Position numbers and translations under genes: made by a program. A stretch of 17,812 bases of DNA from Acholeplasmataceae bacterium. GTDB taxonomy: Bacteria; Bacillota_I; Bacilli_A; ML615J-28; CAG-698. The stretch is from positions 1 through 17,812 of the forward strand of contig DUUA01000117.1 in the NCBI GenBank assembly GCA_012841765.1, read 5' to 3'. Positions 1-7,307 of the stretch are shown in pieces (positions within the stretch are counted from its first letter, which is position 1; every line of letters starts with the position of its first letter). Under the pieces are notes generated by a model. That model saw nothing but the letters and a program-made list of their open reading frames with translations. It was not told the DNA's origin and ran no database searches.

Positions 1-1024
1 AATCATCAACATCATCTTCTTTTTCAGATTTAACTGTTTCTTTTTTAGCTGTTTCTTTATCTTTCACAGCTAATTCTTCTTGTTTTTCTTCCACTACTGT
101 TTCTTCAACAACAGCTTCAGCTTCTTTTGCTTTTGGAGCTTTTTTAGGAGCAGCTTTTTTTGCTTCTTTTTCTTCAACTACCAATTCTTCTTGTTTTTCT
201 TCCACTACTGTTTCTTCAACAACAGCTTCAGCTTCTTTTGCTTTTGGAGCTTTTTTAGGAGCAGCTTTTTTTGCTTCCTTTTCTTCAACTACCAATTCTT
301 CTTGCTTTGTTTCTTCAACTACTGTTTCTTCAACAATAGTTTCTGATTTTTTTTCTAAATTTTCCATTCTATAACCTCTTTCGATAACTAAACTTATGAT
401 CATTTCAACCACAGTCCGTACATTTAATTTAGATGAGTCTATTTCAATAGCGTCACTAGTTTTAATTAATGGGCTAACCTCTCGGTTACTATCCTTATAA
501 TCTCTAACTTTTATTTCTTCGATAGTTTCTAAATAAGACAGACTATTGTTATTGCTTATAACTCTTTCACTCATTCTTCTTTTTGCTCGTTCTTCAACAT
601 TTGCATTAAGAAAAATTTTTAAAAAAGCATTAGGTAAAACAACACTCCCAATATCCCGTCCGTCCATAATAACATTTTTATCATTTGCTAATTTTCTTTG
701 TAAATGAACTAAAATTGTACGGACATATTTAAATTTAGAAACTAGAGAAACATTGTTTGAGACTGCAAGAGTTCTTATGTCGTCAGAGACATCAATATTA
801 TCAAGATAAATCTTATGATTTCTAAAATCAAATTCAGTATCTTCTAAAAATGAATACTCTTTTTCATCCTCCATATTAATTCCCAGCTTCATTGCCTTTA
901 AAGTTACTGCACGATACATGGCTCCCGTATCTACATACTCAAATCCAAGTTCTTTCGCAACCTCTTTTGCAATAGTGCTTTTACCAGCACCAGCTGGACC
1001 ATCAATAGCAATTTGCCAACTCAT
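1..1024 (-). CDS. cmk: Cytidylate kinase fused in frame to a Lys/Glu/Ala-rich linker (3' end outside window)
   Basis: Cytidylate kinase phosphorylates CMP and dCMP in the cytoplasm. Residues 1-219 form a full-length kinase: P-loop GPAGAGKST at 9-17, DTGAMYRAVT at 32-41, GRDIG at 122-126, an Arg-rich lid segment near 146-150, and RDYKDSNR at 174-181. I translated the whole minus frame from ATG 1024 to base 1 and found no stop. After Arg219 the chain continues through Met220 into an Ala/Lys/Pro/Glu repeat region and ends in acidic residues at the window edge (341 codons visible). The start is supported by AGAGGTG just upstream and a promoter at 1049-1077. In Bacillus cmk is followed by an S1-like gene, and CMK fusions to S1 or Der are annotated in some spirochaetes and mollicutes. 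A downstream S1 or Der domain is therefore an inference; nothing visible identifies it. A frameshift or lost stop is not excluded. Confidence 0.9.
   Translation of the reverse strand, partial: MSWQIAIDGPAGAGKSTIAKEVAKELGFEYVDTGAMYRAVTLKAMKLGINMEDEKEYSFLEDTEFDFRNHKIYLDNIDVSDDIRTLAVSNNVSLVSKFKYVRTILVHLQRKLANDKNVIMDGRDIGSVVLPNAFLKIFLNANVEERAKRRMSERVISNNNSLSYLETIEEIKVRDYKDSNREVSPLIKTSDAIEIDSSKLNVRTVVEMIISLVIERGYRMENLEKKSETIVEETVVEETKQEELVVEEKEAKKAAPKKAPKAKEAEAVVEETVVEEKQEELVVEEKEAKKAAPKKAPKAKEAEAVVEETVVEEKQEELAVKDKETAKKETVKSEKEDDVDD
72..345 (-). repeat. 111-bp in-frame tandem repeat (37-residue units)
   Basis: Two nearly identical 111-bp copies lie at 72-182 and 183-293, differing at one base in my comparison. 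A more diverged partial third copy follows from 294 to about 345. Each unit encodes 37 residues, including a basic AAPKKAPKAK segment and acidic VVEETVVEE segments. The period is a multiple of three, so copy-number change would keep the frame. The composition resembles a flexible, charged linker rather than a folded domain. Confidence 0.9.
365..379 (-). promoter_or_regulatory. Internal ribosome binding site and ATG at the kinase/linker junction
   Basis: On the minus strand AGAGG (379-375) lies 7 bases before an in-frame ATG (367-365), exactly where the kinase domain ends (Met220). It is about as strong as the RBS of cmk itself. This suggests that the second half may also be translated on its own, or that two genes lost the stop between them. 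Confidence 0.5.
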
Positions 1025-1048
1025 AAAACACCTCTAAATTCCTTGCTT

Positions 1049-1077
1049 ATTATAACATATTAAATAATTTTATTCAA
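1049..1077 (-). promoter_or_regulatory. Promoter for the cmk fusion gene
   Basis: The minus strand carries TTGAAT (1077-1072), a 17-base spacer, then TGT-TATAAT (TATAAT at 1054-1049), an extended -10 element. It lies 25 bases before the cmk start, so the 5' leader would be short. Confidence 0.8.
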
Positions 1078-1148
1078 TGAAAATCAATATTAATTTAATT
1101 ATATAGGATTAATCCAAATTAATACTATTTTTTTAACTATTCAATACT

Positions 1149-1176
1149 AAAAAACAACTATTTAAATAGTTGTTTT
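1149..1176 (-). terminator. Intrinsic terminator after rluB
   Basis: A perfect 26-base palindrome (1151-1176) with central TTTAAA contains the rluB stop codon and is followed on the minus strand by six T residues. T residues also follow it on the plus strand, so it could act in both directions. It closes the mutS-mutL-miaA-rluB operon. Confidence 0.85.
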
Positions 1177-1896
1177 TTTACTCATGACTAGCAATCTTTT
1201 TATCTCATGAGGTGTTAAATCTCTAAATTCCCCTTCTTTTAAACCATCAGTTGTTACTTCTCCAAACATAGTTCTAGTTAAGTTTTTCACGGTAAATCCA
1301 ACAGCTAGAAACATTCTTTTTACTTGATGATATTTTCCTTCAGTTAAAGCGATTTTAACAAGTGAAGATTGATTTTTTTTATCTATTTCTTCAATTTTTG
1401 CATAACATTTTCTAGTTTTAATACCATCTAACATAACTCCAGACCTTATATTTGATAAGTTAATTTTTGTAAAAATCCCATCAACTCTTGCTAAATATTC
1501 TTTTTCAAGATTAGATTTAGGTCCTACTAATTCATTCATAAATTCACCATCATTAGTTAAGAGCAAAACTCCTTTTGTATCATAATCTAAACGTCCTACC
1601 GGATATAATCCCAATTTTTGATACACAGCAGGCAAAATACTAATTACTGTTGGCCTGTTTTTATCATCAGAAACACTTGAGATTGTATAACGTGGTTTAT
1701 TCATTACAAAATATAATTTTTCAATATTTGGTAAAACATTACCTTCAACAAGTATTTCATCACTTTTATTTGCTTTAGTTCCTAGGGTAGTTACAACTAC
1801 ACCATTGACTGAAACTTTGCCTTCATTAATCAATTGTTCAGCTTTTCTTCTAGAGCAATATCCACTATTTGCTATTAATTTTTGAATTCTTTCCAT
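1162..1896 (-). CDS. rluB: Ribosomal large-subunit pseudouridine synthase, RluB/RsuA family
   Basis: This enzyme isomerises a specific uridine in rRNA to pseudouridine; RluB acts on 23S rRNA. The 244-residue protein has an N-terminal S4 RNA-binding domain (residues 1-60, with SGYCSRRKAEQLI) followed by the catalytic domain. GRLDYDTKG at 101-109 carries the expected catalytic Asp104, and LLLTNDGEF and the KEYLARVDG strand follow. Length and motifs fit RluB-type proteins of Gram-positive bacteria better than longer RluA/RluD enzymes, though RsuA, which uses 16S rRNA, shares the fold. It starts 4 bases after miaA, with AAAGGAG inside the end of miaA, so the two are probably translationally linked as the last genes of the mutSL operon. 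The stop codon lies inside the terminator hairpin. Confidence 0.9.
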   Translation of the reverse strand: MERIQKLIANSGYCSRRKAEQLINEGKVSVNGVVVTTLGTKANKSDEILVEGNVLPNIEKLYFVMNKPRYTISSVSDDKNRPTVISILPAVYQKLGLYPVGRLDYDTKGVLLLTNDGEFMNELVGPKSNLEKEYLARVDGIFTKINLSNIRSGVMLDGIKTRKCYAKIEEIDKKNQSSLVKIALTEGKYHQVKRMFLAVGFTVKNLTRTMFGEVTTDGLKEGEFRDLTPHEIKRLLVMSKKTTI

Positions 1897-1900
1897 TTTA

Positions 1901-2815
1901 TTACTCCTTTAAAAAGTCATCAATTAGACTATTAATTTTGGTAATAGTCAAATCAACATTCTCATAATCAATTAATATTTCAATTGAATCTATTTTATTT
2001 TTAAACCAGGTGATTTGTCTTTTAGCATAATTCCTAGTTTTCTTACTTATTATTTCTTTCATCTCATTATAAGAGATATTTTCATCTATATATTCAGATA
2101 CTTCATTATACCCTATTTCTCTTATTTTAGAAATATCAATCTTGTTTTTCTTTAATTGAATAACCTCATCAATCCAACCATTATTCAACATTTCTTCAAC
2201 ACGATTATTAATCCTTTTATACAAAATATTTCTATCAGTATTTAGAAAAATAGGTAAGTATTCATATAAATATTCGTCAGTAATATTTTCACTAATTTTT
2301 AATTTTCCTTCATTTGCTATTTTAATCGCTCTCAAAACTCTTCTCCTATTATTACAGTGAATTTTTTGAGAGGCTTCAAAATCTAGTTTTTCTAAAATTT
2401 TATGTACTTGTTCGTTACTTAAATCTAAATAGGAGTCTCTTTTGTCCATTTTTATTTTTGAAAATTGATAATTCATAATGAGTGAATTAATATATAAACC
2501 TGACCCACCAACAAGAAAGATATTTTTATTTTCCATTGATAATTCATTAATTTTATTCCGTGCTAATTCTTGGAAATCCTTTATTGAAAAATCTTCAATT
2601 GGTTCAAGAAAATCAACAAAATGATGTTTAACAAGCATTTCATTTTTTGATGGCTTAGCAGTTCCAATATCTAGATTTTTTTTAAAACTAGAGGCATCAG
2701 TATTAATAATTTCTCCTGAAAAATGTTTAGCACAAATATTTGAAATATTTGTTTTGCCTACAGCCGTTGGCCCCATAATTATTATAATTTTTATCAAACT
2801 ATCCTTTTGAACCAT
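1901..2815 (-). CDS. miaA: tRNA dimethylallyltransferase
   Basis: MiaA transfers a dimethylallyl group to N6 of A37 in tRNAs reading UNN codons. The 304-residue protein has P-loop GPTAVGKT at 15-22, Asp40 followed by the LDIGTAKP segment, HHFVDFLEP, LVGGSGLYINSLI, RRRVLRAIKI, REIGYNEVSEY and the C-terminal TRNYAKRQITWFKN signature, so the order and length are complete. One deviation: the loop after Asp40 reads ASSFKKNLDIG, where the family usually has a Tyr one residue after the position of Phe44; here it is Lys45. The start overlaps the end of mutL by 22 bases. AGAGGAA at 2830-2824 supports this start over the later Met14, which would leave almost no residues before the P-loop. Confidence 0.94.
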   Translation of the reverse strand: MVQKDSLIKIIIIMGPTAVGKTNISNICAKHFSGEIINTDASSFKKNLDIGTAKPSKNEMLVKHHFVDFLEPIEDFSIKDFQELARNKINELSMENKNIFLVGGSGLYINSLIMNYQFSKIKMDKRDSYLDLSNEQVHKILEKLDFEASQKIHCNNRRRVLRAIKIANEGKLKISENITDEYLYEYLPIFLNTDRNILYKRINNRVEEMLNNGWIDEVIQLKKNKIDISKIREIGYNEVSEYIDENISYNEMKEIISKKTRNYAKRQITWFKNKIDSIEILIDYENVDLTITKINSLIDDFLKE

Positions 2816-4644
2816 TTTTCAACTTCCTCTAGTTTATAACGTATTATCACTGGTCGCCCATGCGGACATGTATAAGGGTTCTCACATTTTTGAAGATCCT
2901 CAAACAAATATAAAACTTCTTGTTTACTAAGATATTGATTACCTTTAATAGATTTTTTACAAGCTAAGCTTTTAGCCATGTTATCCAAAAACTCATATTT
3001 TTGAGTTTTTCTATCACTTATAATCAAATAAATTATTTCATCAATAAATTCTTTTTCTTTTCCTTTGAATAACCAAATGGGCACTTCTCTAATTAAAATT
3101 GAACCATTTCCAAAATCTTCAATTTTAATTCCTAAATCTTCAATTTCTTTTACTTTTTCTAAAATTAATAAGTATTCGTTTTGTGTGTAAATCATTTGAA
3201 TAGGAATTAATAACTCGTAAGTTATTAATTTATCTTTTTGTAAAGCAGTACGAAATTTTTCATAATTTACTCTTTCTGCTGCAGCGTGTTGGTCAATTAA
3301 ATATAACTCATTTTTACTTTGAGAAATAATATAAGTTCCAAATAATTGGCCAATATATTCTAATCTTGGCAGAAATTCTTTAATTGATTCATTTTCTTCA
3401 TGAGAAAAAGAAAACTCCCTTTGTGTTTTTGTAACAAAAGTTTCTTCTTCTTTTGTAACATCTTCAAAATTTTCTGTTATATATGGAGTTGACTCCCTAA
3501 AATCTTCTAAGTTAAAAGTTCTAATTTTTCTTTCATTATATTTATCAATATTAATAGTATCTTTTGTTTGATTAGTAATTTCTTCATATTCATCTAAAAT
3601 AACATTTTCATTTAAAACATTTACATCATTTTTAGTACTATCAATCTCAACAACCATATTAGTCTTTTGGAGACGATTAATTATTGTATTTATTATTAGT
3701 TCAATTAGTTTATCTTCATCAGTAAACCTAACTTCTAACTTACCAGGATGAACATTGACATCAACCAACGAATAATCAACAGAAATAGATATTACAGCAA
3801 TTGGATATTTCCCAATCATTAAATATCCCCTATAACCTTCTACTATTGCATTCAATATTTTATTATTTCTAATTGTTCTACCATTAACGATGATAGTCAT
3901 ATTATTTTTACTAGATCTAGTTTCATTAATTTTACTAATATAACCTGATATTTGAAATAGTCCATTATTACCAAAAATATCAATCATTGATTTTGCAATC
4001 GAACTTCCATAAATGCTATTTATTGTAGCTAACAAATTATTATTTCCAAAAGTATGCATTAATAATTTATCGTTATTAATTATTTTGAAACTAATATCTG
4101 GTCTAGCTAATGAAATTTTAGCAACATAATCAGTAATATAACTTAATTCTGTGTTTTCACTTTGTAAATTTTGTAACCTAGCAGGTGTGTTATAAAATAA
4201 ATTTCTAACAGTTATTTCTGTTCCCCTTGAAAATGCTATCAAAGCTTCACTAACAATCTCTCCACCTTTTACAGTATACATAAGCCCGTGCTTACTATCA
4301 TTGCTAGTTTTCATTTTAAAATTAGAAACAGATACGATAGATGGAAGGGCTTCACCTCTAAAACCTAAAGTAGAAATATTAAATAAATCAGATTCTTTTA
4401 AAAGTTTACTTGTTGAATGAGGTAAAATTGCTCTTTTTGCATCTACTGAGTCCATTCCAATTCCATCATCTTTTACAACTATTTCTTTTAATCCAGCATC
4501 AGTTAAAGTAATAATAATATTTTTTGCTTCAGCATCAATTGAGTTTTCTACTAATTCTTTAACAACAGAAGAAATTCTTTCAATTACTTCCCCCGCAGCG
4601 ATCATATTTGTTAAATGATCATTAAGACGTTCAATAAGAGCCAT
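2794..4644 (-). CDS. mutL: DNA mismatch repair protein MutL (endonuclease type)
   Basis: MutL couples mismatch recognition by MutS to strand incision and removal. The N-terminal GHKL ATPase is complete: AAGEVIERISSVVKELVENS near 16-35, DDGIGM near 59-64, LGFRGEALPSI near 94-104 and GTEITVRNLFYNTPARLQN near 142-160. After a variable acidic linker (about 340-425) comes the dimerisation/nuclease domain. DQHAAAERVNYE at 451-462 matches the metal-binding DQHA(X)2E(X)4E motif, and ACKKSIKGNQ and CPHGRP follow. These are hallmarks of MutL proteins that nick DNA themselves in species without MutH. It starts 8 bases after mutS, and AGGTGA at its RBS overlaps the mutS stop. The stop is TGA followed at once by an in-frame TAA. 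Confidence 0.96.
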   Translation of the reverse strand: MALIERLNDHLTNMIAAGEVIERISSVVKELVENSIDAEAKNIIITLTDAGLKEIVVKDDGIGMDSVDAKRAILPHSTSKLLKESDLFNISTLGFRGEALPSIVSVSNFKMKTSNDSKHGLMYTVKGGEIVSEALIAFSRGTEITVRNLFYNTPARLQNLQSENTELSYITDYVAKISLARPDISFKIINNDKLLMHTFGNNNLLATINSIYGSSIAKSMIDIFGNNGLFQISGYISKINETRSSKNNMTIIVNGRTIRNNKILNAIVEGYRGYLMIGKYPIAVISISVDYSLVDVNVHPGKLEVRFTDEDKLIELIINTIINRLQKTNMVVEIDSTKNDVNVLNENVILDEYEEITNQTKDTINIDKYNERKIRTFNLEDFRESTPYITENFEDVTKEEETFVTKTQREFSFSHEENESIKEFLPRLEYIGQLFGTYIISQSKNELYLIDQHAAAERVNYEKFRTALQKDKLITYELLIPIQMIYTQNEYLLILEKVKEIEDLGIKIEDFGNGSILIREVPIWLFKGKEKEFIDEIIYLIISDRKTQKYEFLDNMAKSLACKKSIKGNQYLSKQEVLYLFEDLQKCENPYTCPHGRPVIIRYKLEEVEKWFKRIV

Positions 4645-4652
4645 AATTTCAC

Positions 4653-7214
4653 CTACTTTCTAATCTTTTCTTGTAATTTATTTAAGATGTTTAAAGCTTC
4701 TAAAGGAGACATTTCATTTAGATTAATATCTTGTATTTCTTTAAGAACATATATTTCTTTATCAGTTTTCGAATCGTACAATAATGGAGGGTTATAGTTT
4801 TTAATAGATAGAGAATTACTATCAAAAATTCCTTTTTCAAACTTAGTTAATAAATCTTTAGCTCTTAGTGTAACATCTAAAGGTAAACCAGCTAATTTAG
4901 CGACATTAATGCCATAACTTTTATCAACTGGTCCATTAGAAACTTTATGCAAAAAAATTACATCACCATCTTTTTCTTCTATGCTTACATGAACATTACG
5001 CAATTTTAATAAACTTTTATCTAGAGTAGTTAATTCATGATAATGCGTTGAAAATAAAGTAAGACAGTGAATTTTTTCATGAACGTATTCTATAATAGCT
5101 TGTGCTAAACTCATACCATCATAAGTTGCAGTACCTCTTCCAATTTCATCAAATATAATTAAACTATTATCAGTGGCATCTTTTAAAGCTTTATCAACTT
5201 CTGTCATTTCAACCATAAAAGTAGATTGACCACTAACAATATCATCACTCGCTCCAATTCTTGTATACACTGCATCAAAGATTGGTAAATTAGCTTTTGT
5301 AGCAGGGACAAAAGAACCTATTTGTGCCATAATACTAATTAATGCAACTTGTCGCATATAAGTAGATTTACCACTCATATTAGGGCCAGTGATTAATAAA
5401 ATAATATTATCATTGTTCATTTTTATATCATTTGAAATAAAATCAGAGTTAAATTTTTCTATTACAGGATGTCGCCCATCTTTAATATCGAGAACTTTTT
5501 TATTATTTAATTGTGGTTTAGTATAGTTGTTTTCTAATGCTATAATAGCAAAAGATTGCATCATATCAATATAGGAAATATCTTTAGAAAGTATTTGTAA
5601 AACATGAGTATAGTCTTTACAAGTGTTTCGAACTTCAATAAATAAATCATACTCTAAACTCAACATTTTTTCTTCAGCTCTTAAAATTAAAGCTTCTTTT
5701 TCTTTTAATTCCTGAGTAATATAACGCTCACAATTACTCAAAGTTTGTTTTCTAATGTATCCATATTCATCTTTAACTAAATCAATATTACTTTTGCTTA
5801 CTTCTATATAATAGCCAAAAACTCTATTAAAACCAACTTTTAAATTTTTTATACCTGTTTTTATTCTTTCTTCTTTTTCTAGATTTAAAAGATATTCTTT
5901 ACTCCCTAAGTTGATTTTTTTCAAATCATCAAAATCATTATCAAAATTTTCTTTGATAATCCCTCCATCTTTTATCACAAAAGGGGCATCATCTCTGATA
6001 GATTTATTAATCAAATTATACAGAGACATTATCATTTCTAAATATTCTTGGTAAAAAAAATATTTTTGAATTTTTATTTTAGTTAATAAATTAGTTAGTT
6101 CAGGTATTGAAGATAAAGATCTTTTTAATTGTAATAAATCTTTTGGATTAGCATTTTCATATGAAATTTTCCCGACAATTCTTTCTAAATCATATACTTG
6201 ATTAAGTATATCTCTAATATCATCTGTTTCTATAAAATATTCTTGCATTTTTTCGATAATAAAATATCGTTCTTCAATTCTTTCTTTATTTACTAATGGA
6301 AAAATAATATTCCTTTTTAAAAATCTAGAACCCATTGCACTTTTACATTTATCCAAAACATTGAATAGTGTATTTTTTGTATTTTGAAATCTAAGGGTTT
6401 CAAGTAATTCTAAATTTTTTCTAGAAGAAAGATCCATTTTCATATATCCATCAACATCATATTTTATGACTTCTTGCATATGGACTAATACTCTTTTTTG
6501 AGTTTTAATAATATAATTAAGCAATCTTAAAAAGTTTTTATTTTCTTCTTTATCTAAATTTTCACTTAATGTTGATAAATAACCTATTTTTTCATTATTA
6601 TCTTCAATTGAATAAGTAATTTGAATTATAGAATTTAACGGCACAAAAATGTCTTGATTAAAATCACTTGAAATAATAACTTCCTTGATTTTTAAATTTA
6701 ATATTTCTTGAATTAACAATTCGCTATTTAAAGGTATATTTGTAAGATAATTTTCTCCAGTGGACAAATCAGAATAACTTAATATATACCTAAGTTTTTC
6801 TTTTGAAACAGAAGCAATGAAATTATTTTCTTTTTCATTTAAATTTGAACCTTCAACAACAGTTCCAGGAGTAATTACTCTAACAACATCTCGCTTTACT
6901 ATTCCTTGTGCCAATTTTGGATCTTCAACTTGTTCAACAATAGCAATTTTATATCCTTTAGCAGTTAGTTTATCCAAATAATTATTAACTGCATGATGCG
7001 GTACTCCACACATTGGTACTCTTTCATCTGCACCAGCATCTCTAGCAGTTAAAACTATTTCTAGTTCTTTTGATGCAACAATAGCATCATTAAAAAACAT
7101 CTCATAAAAATCACCTAATCTGAAAAAAACTATAGCATCAGGATAATCTTCTTTAATAGTGAGATATTGTCTCATCATTGGTGTATATAATTGTTTATCT
7201 ATTTTTTCATACAT
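4653..7214 (-). CDS. mutS: DNA mismatch repair protein MutS
   Basis: MutS binds mispaired bases and small loops and recruits MutL. The mismatch-contacting F-x-E motif is FYE at residues 36-38 when Met at 7214 is used as start, the same numbering as E. coli MutS. The ATPase domain has Walker A GPNMSGKST at 610-618, then LIIFDEIGRGT (Walker B) and FSTHYHELTTL, with the C-terminal helical region present (853 residues). An in-frame ATG exists at 7235, but it has no RBS and sits within a few bases of the -10 hexamer (7243-7238), so it would lie at or before the likely transcript start. The ATG at 7214 has GGGTGA 5 bases upstream. This is the first gene of the mutS-mutL-miaA-rluB operon. Confidence 0.96.
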   Translation of the reverse strand: MYEKIDKQLYTPMMRQYLTIKEDYPDAIVFFRLGDFYEMFFNDAIVASKELEIVLTARDAGADERVPMCGVPHHAVNNYLDKLTAKGYKIAIVEQVEDPKLAQGIVKRDVVRVITPGTVVEGSNLNEKENNFIASVSKEKLRYILSYSDLSTGENYLTNIPLNSELLIQEILNLKIKEVIISSDFNQDIFVPLNSIIQITYSIEDNNEKIGYLSTLSENLDKEENKNFLRLLNYIIKTQKRVLVHMQEVIKYDVDGYMKMDLSSRKNLELLETLRFQNTKNTLFNVLDKCKSAMGSRFLKRNIIFPLVNKERIEERYFIIEKMQEYFIETDDIRDILNQVYDLERIVGKISYENANPKDLLQLKRSLSSIPELTNLLTKIKIQKYFFYQEYLEMIMSLYNLINKSIRDDAPFVIKDGGIIKENFDNDFDDLKKINLGSKEYLLNLEKEERIKTGIKNLKVGFNRVFGYYIEVSKSNIDLVKDEYGYIRKQTLSNCERYITQELKEKEALILRAEEKMLSLEYDLFIEVRNTCKDYTHVLQILSKDISYIDMMQSFAIIALENNYTKPQLNNKKVLDIKDGRHPVIEKFNSDFISNDIKMNNDNIILLITGPNMSGKSTYMRQVALISIMAQIGSFVPATKANLPIFDAVYTRIGASDDIVSGQSTFMVEMTEVDKALKDATDNSLIIFDEIGRGTATYDGMSLAQAIIEYVHEKIHCLTLFSTHYHELTTLDKSLLKLRNVHVSIEEKDGDVIFLHKVSNGPVDKSYGINVAKLAGLPLDVTLRAKDLLTKFEKGIFDSNSLSIKNYNPPLLYDSKTDKEIYVLKEIQDINLNEMSPLEALNILNKLQEKIRK

Positions 7215-7219
7215 CTCAT

Positions 7220-7225
7220 TCACCC
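7220..7225 (-). promoter_or_regulatory. Ribosome binding site that sets the mutS start
   Basis: GGGTGA on the minus strand, 5 bases before ATG 7214-7212. No comparable site precedes the upstream ATG at 7235. Confidence 0.65.
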
Positions 7226-7237
7226 ATATTCTCATAT

Positions 7238-7266
7238 ATTATAGCATAATTACTGAATTTAATGAA
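7238..7266 (-). promoter_or_regulatory. Promoter of the mutS-mutL-miaA-rluB operon
   Basis: TGC-TATAAT (TATAAT at 7243-7238) is an extended -10 element. The sequence 17 bases upstream, TTCATT (7266-7261), matches the -35 consensus poorly. The upstream gene's terminator palindrome directly abuts it. Confidence 0.65.
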
Positions 7267-7267
7267 G

Positions 7268-7299
7268 AAAAAACAAAGCAATTTAAATTGCTTTGTTTT
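7268..7299 (-). terminator. Intrinsic terminator after the GH9 gene
   Basis: A perfect 30-base palindrome (7270-7299, central TTTAAA) is followed by six T residues on the minus strand, 9 bases past the GH9 stop codon. Confidence 0.85.
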
Positions 7300-7307
7300 A
7301 AATATCT

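Noticed and set aside
80..346. Plus-strand open frame rich in Phe/Ser
   Set aside because: It is the complement of the Lys/Glu-rich repeat in the cmk fusion frame; low complexity and no RBS.
1106..1115. GGATTAATCC palindrome upstream of the cmk promoter as an operator
   Set aside because: Only 10 bases in AT-rich DNA, about 30 bases upstream of the -35, and seen once; too weak to call.
4615..4797. Short plus-strand frame over the mutL/mutS junction
   Set aside because: Lies antisense to two certain genes with no RBS or recognisable motif.
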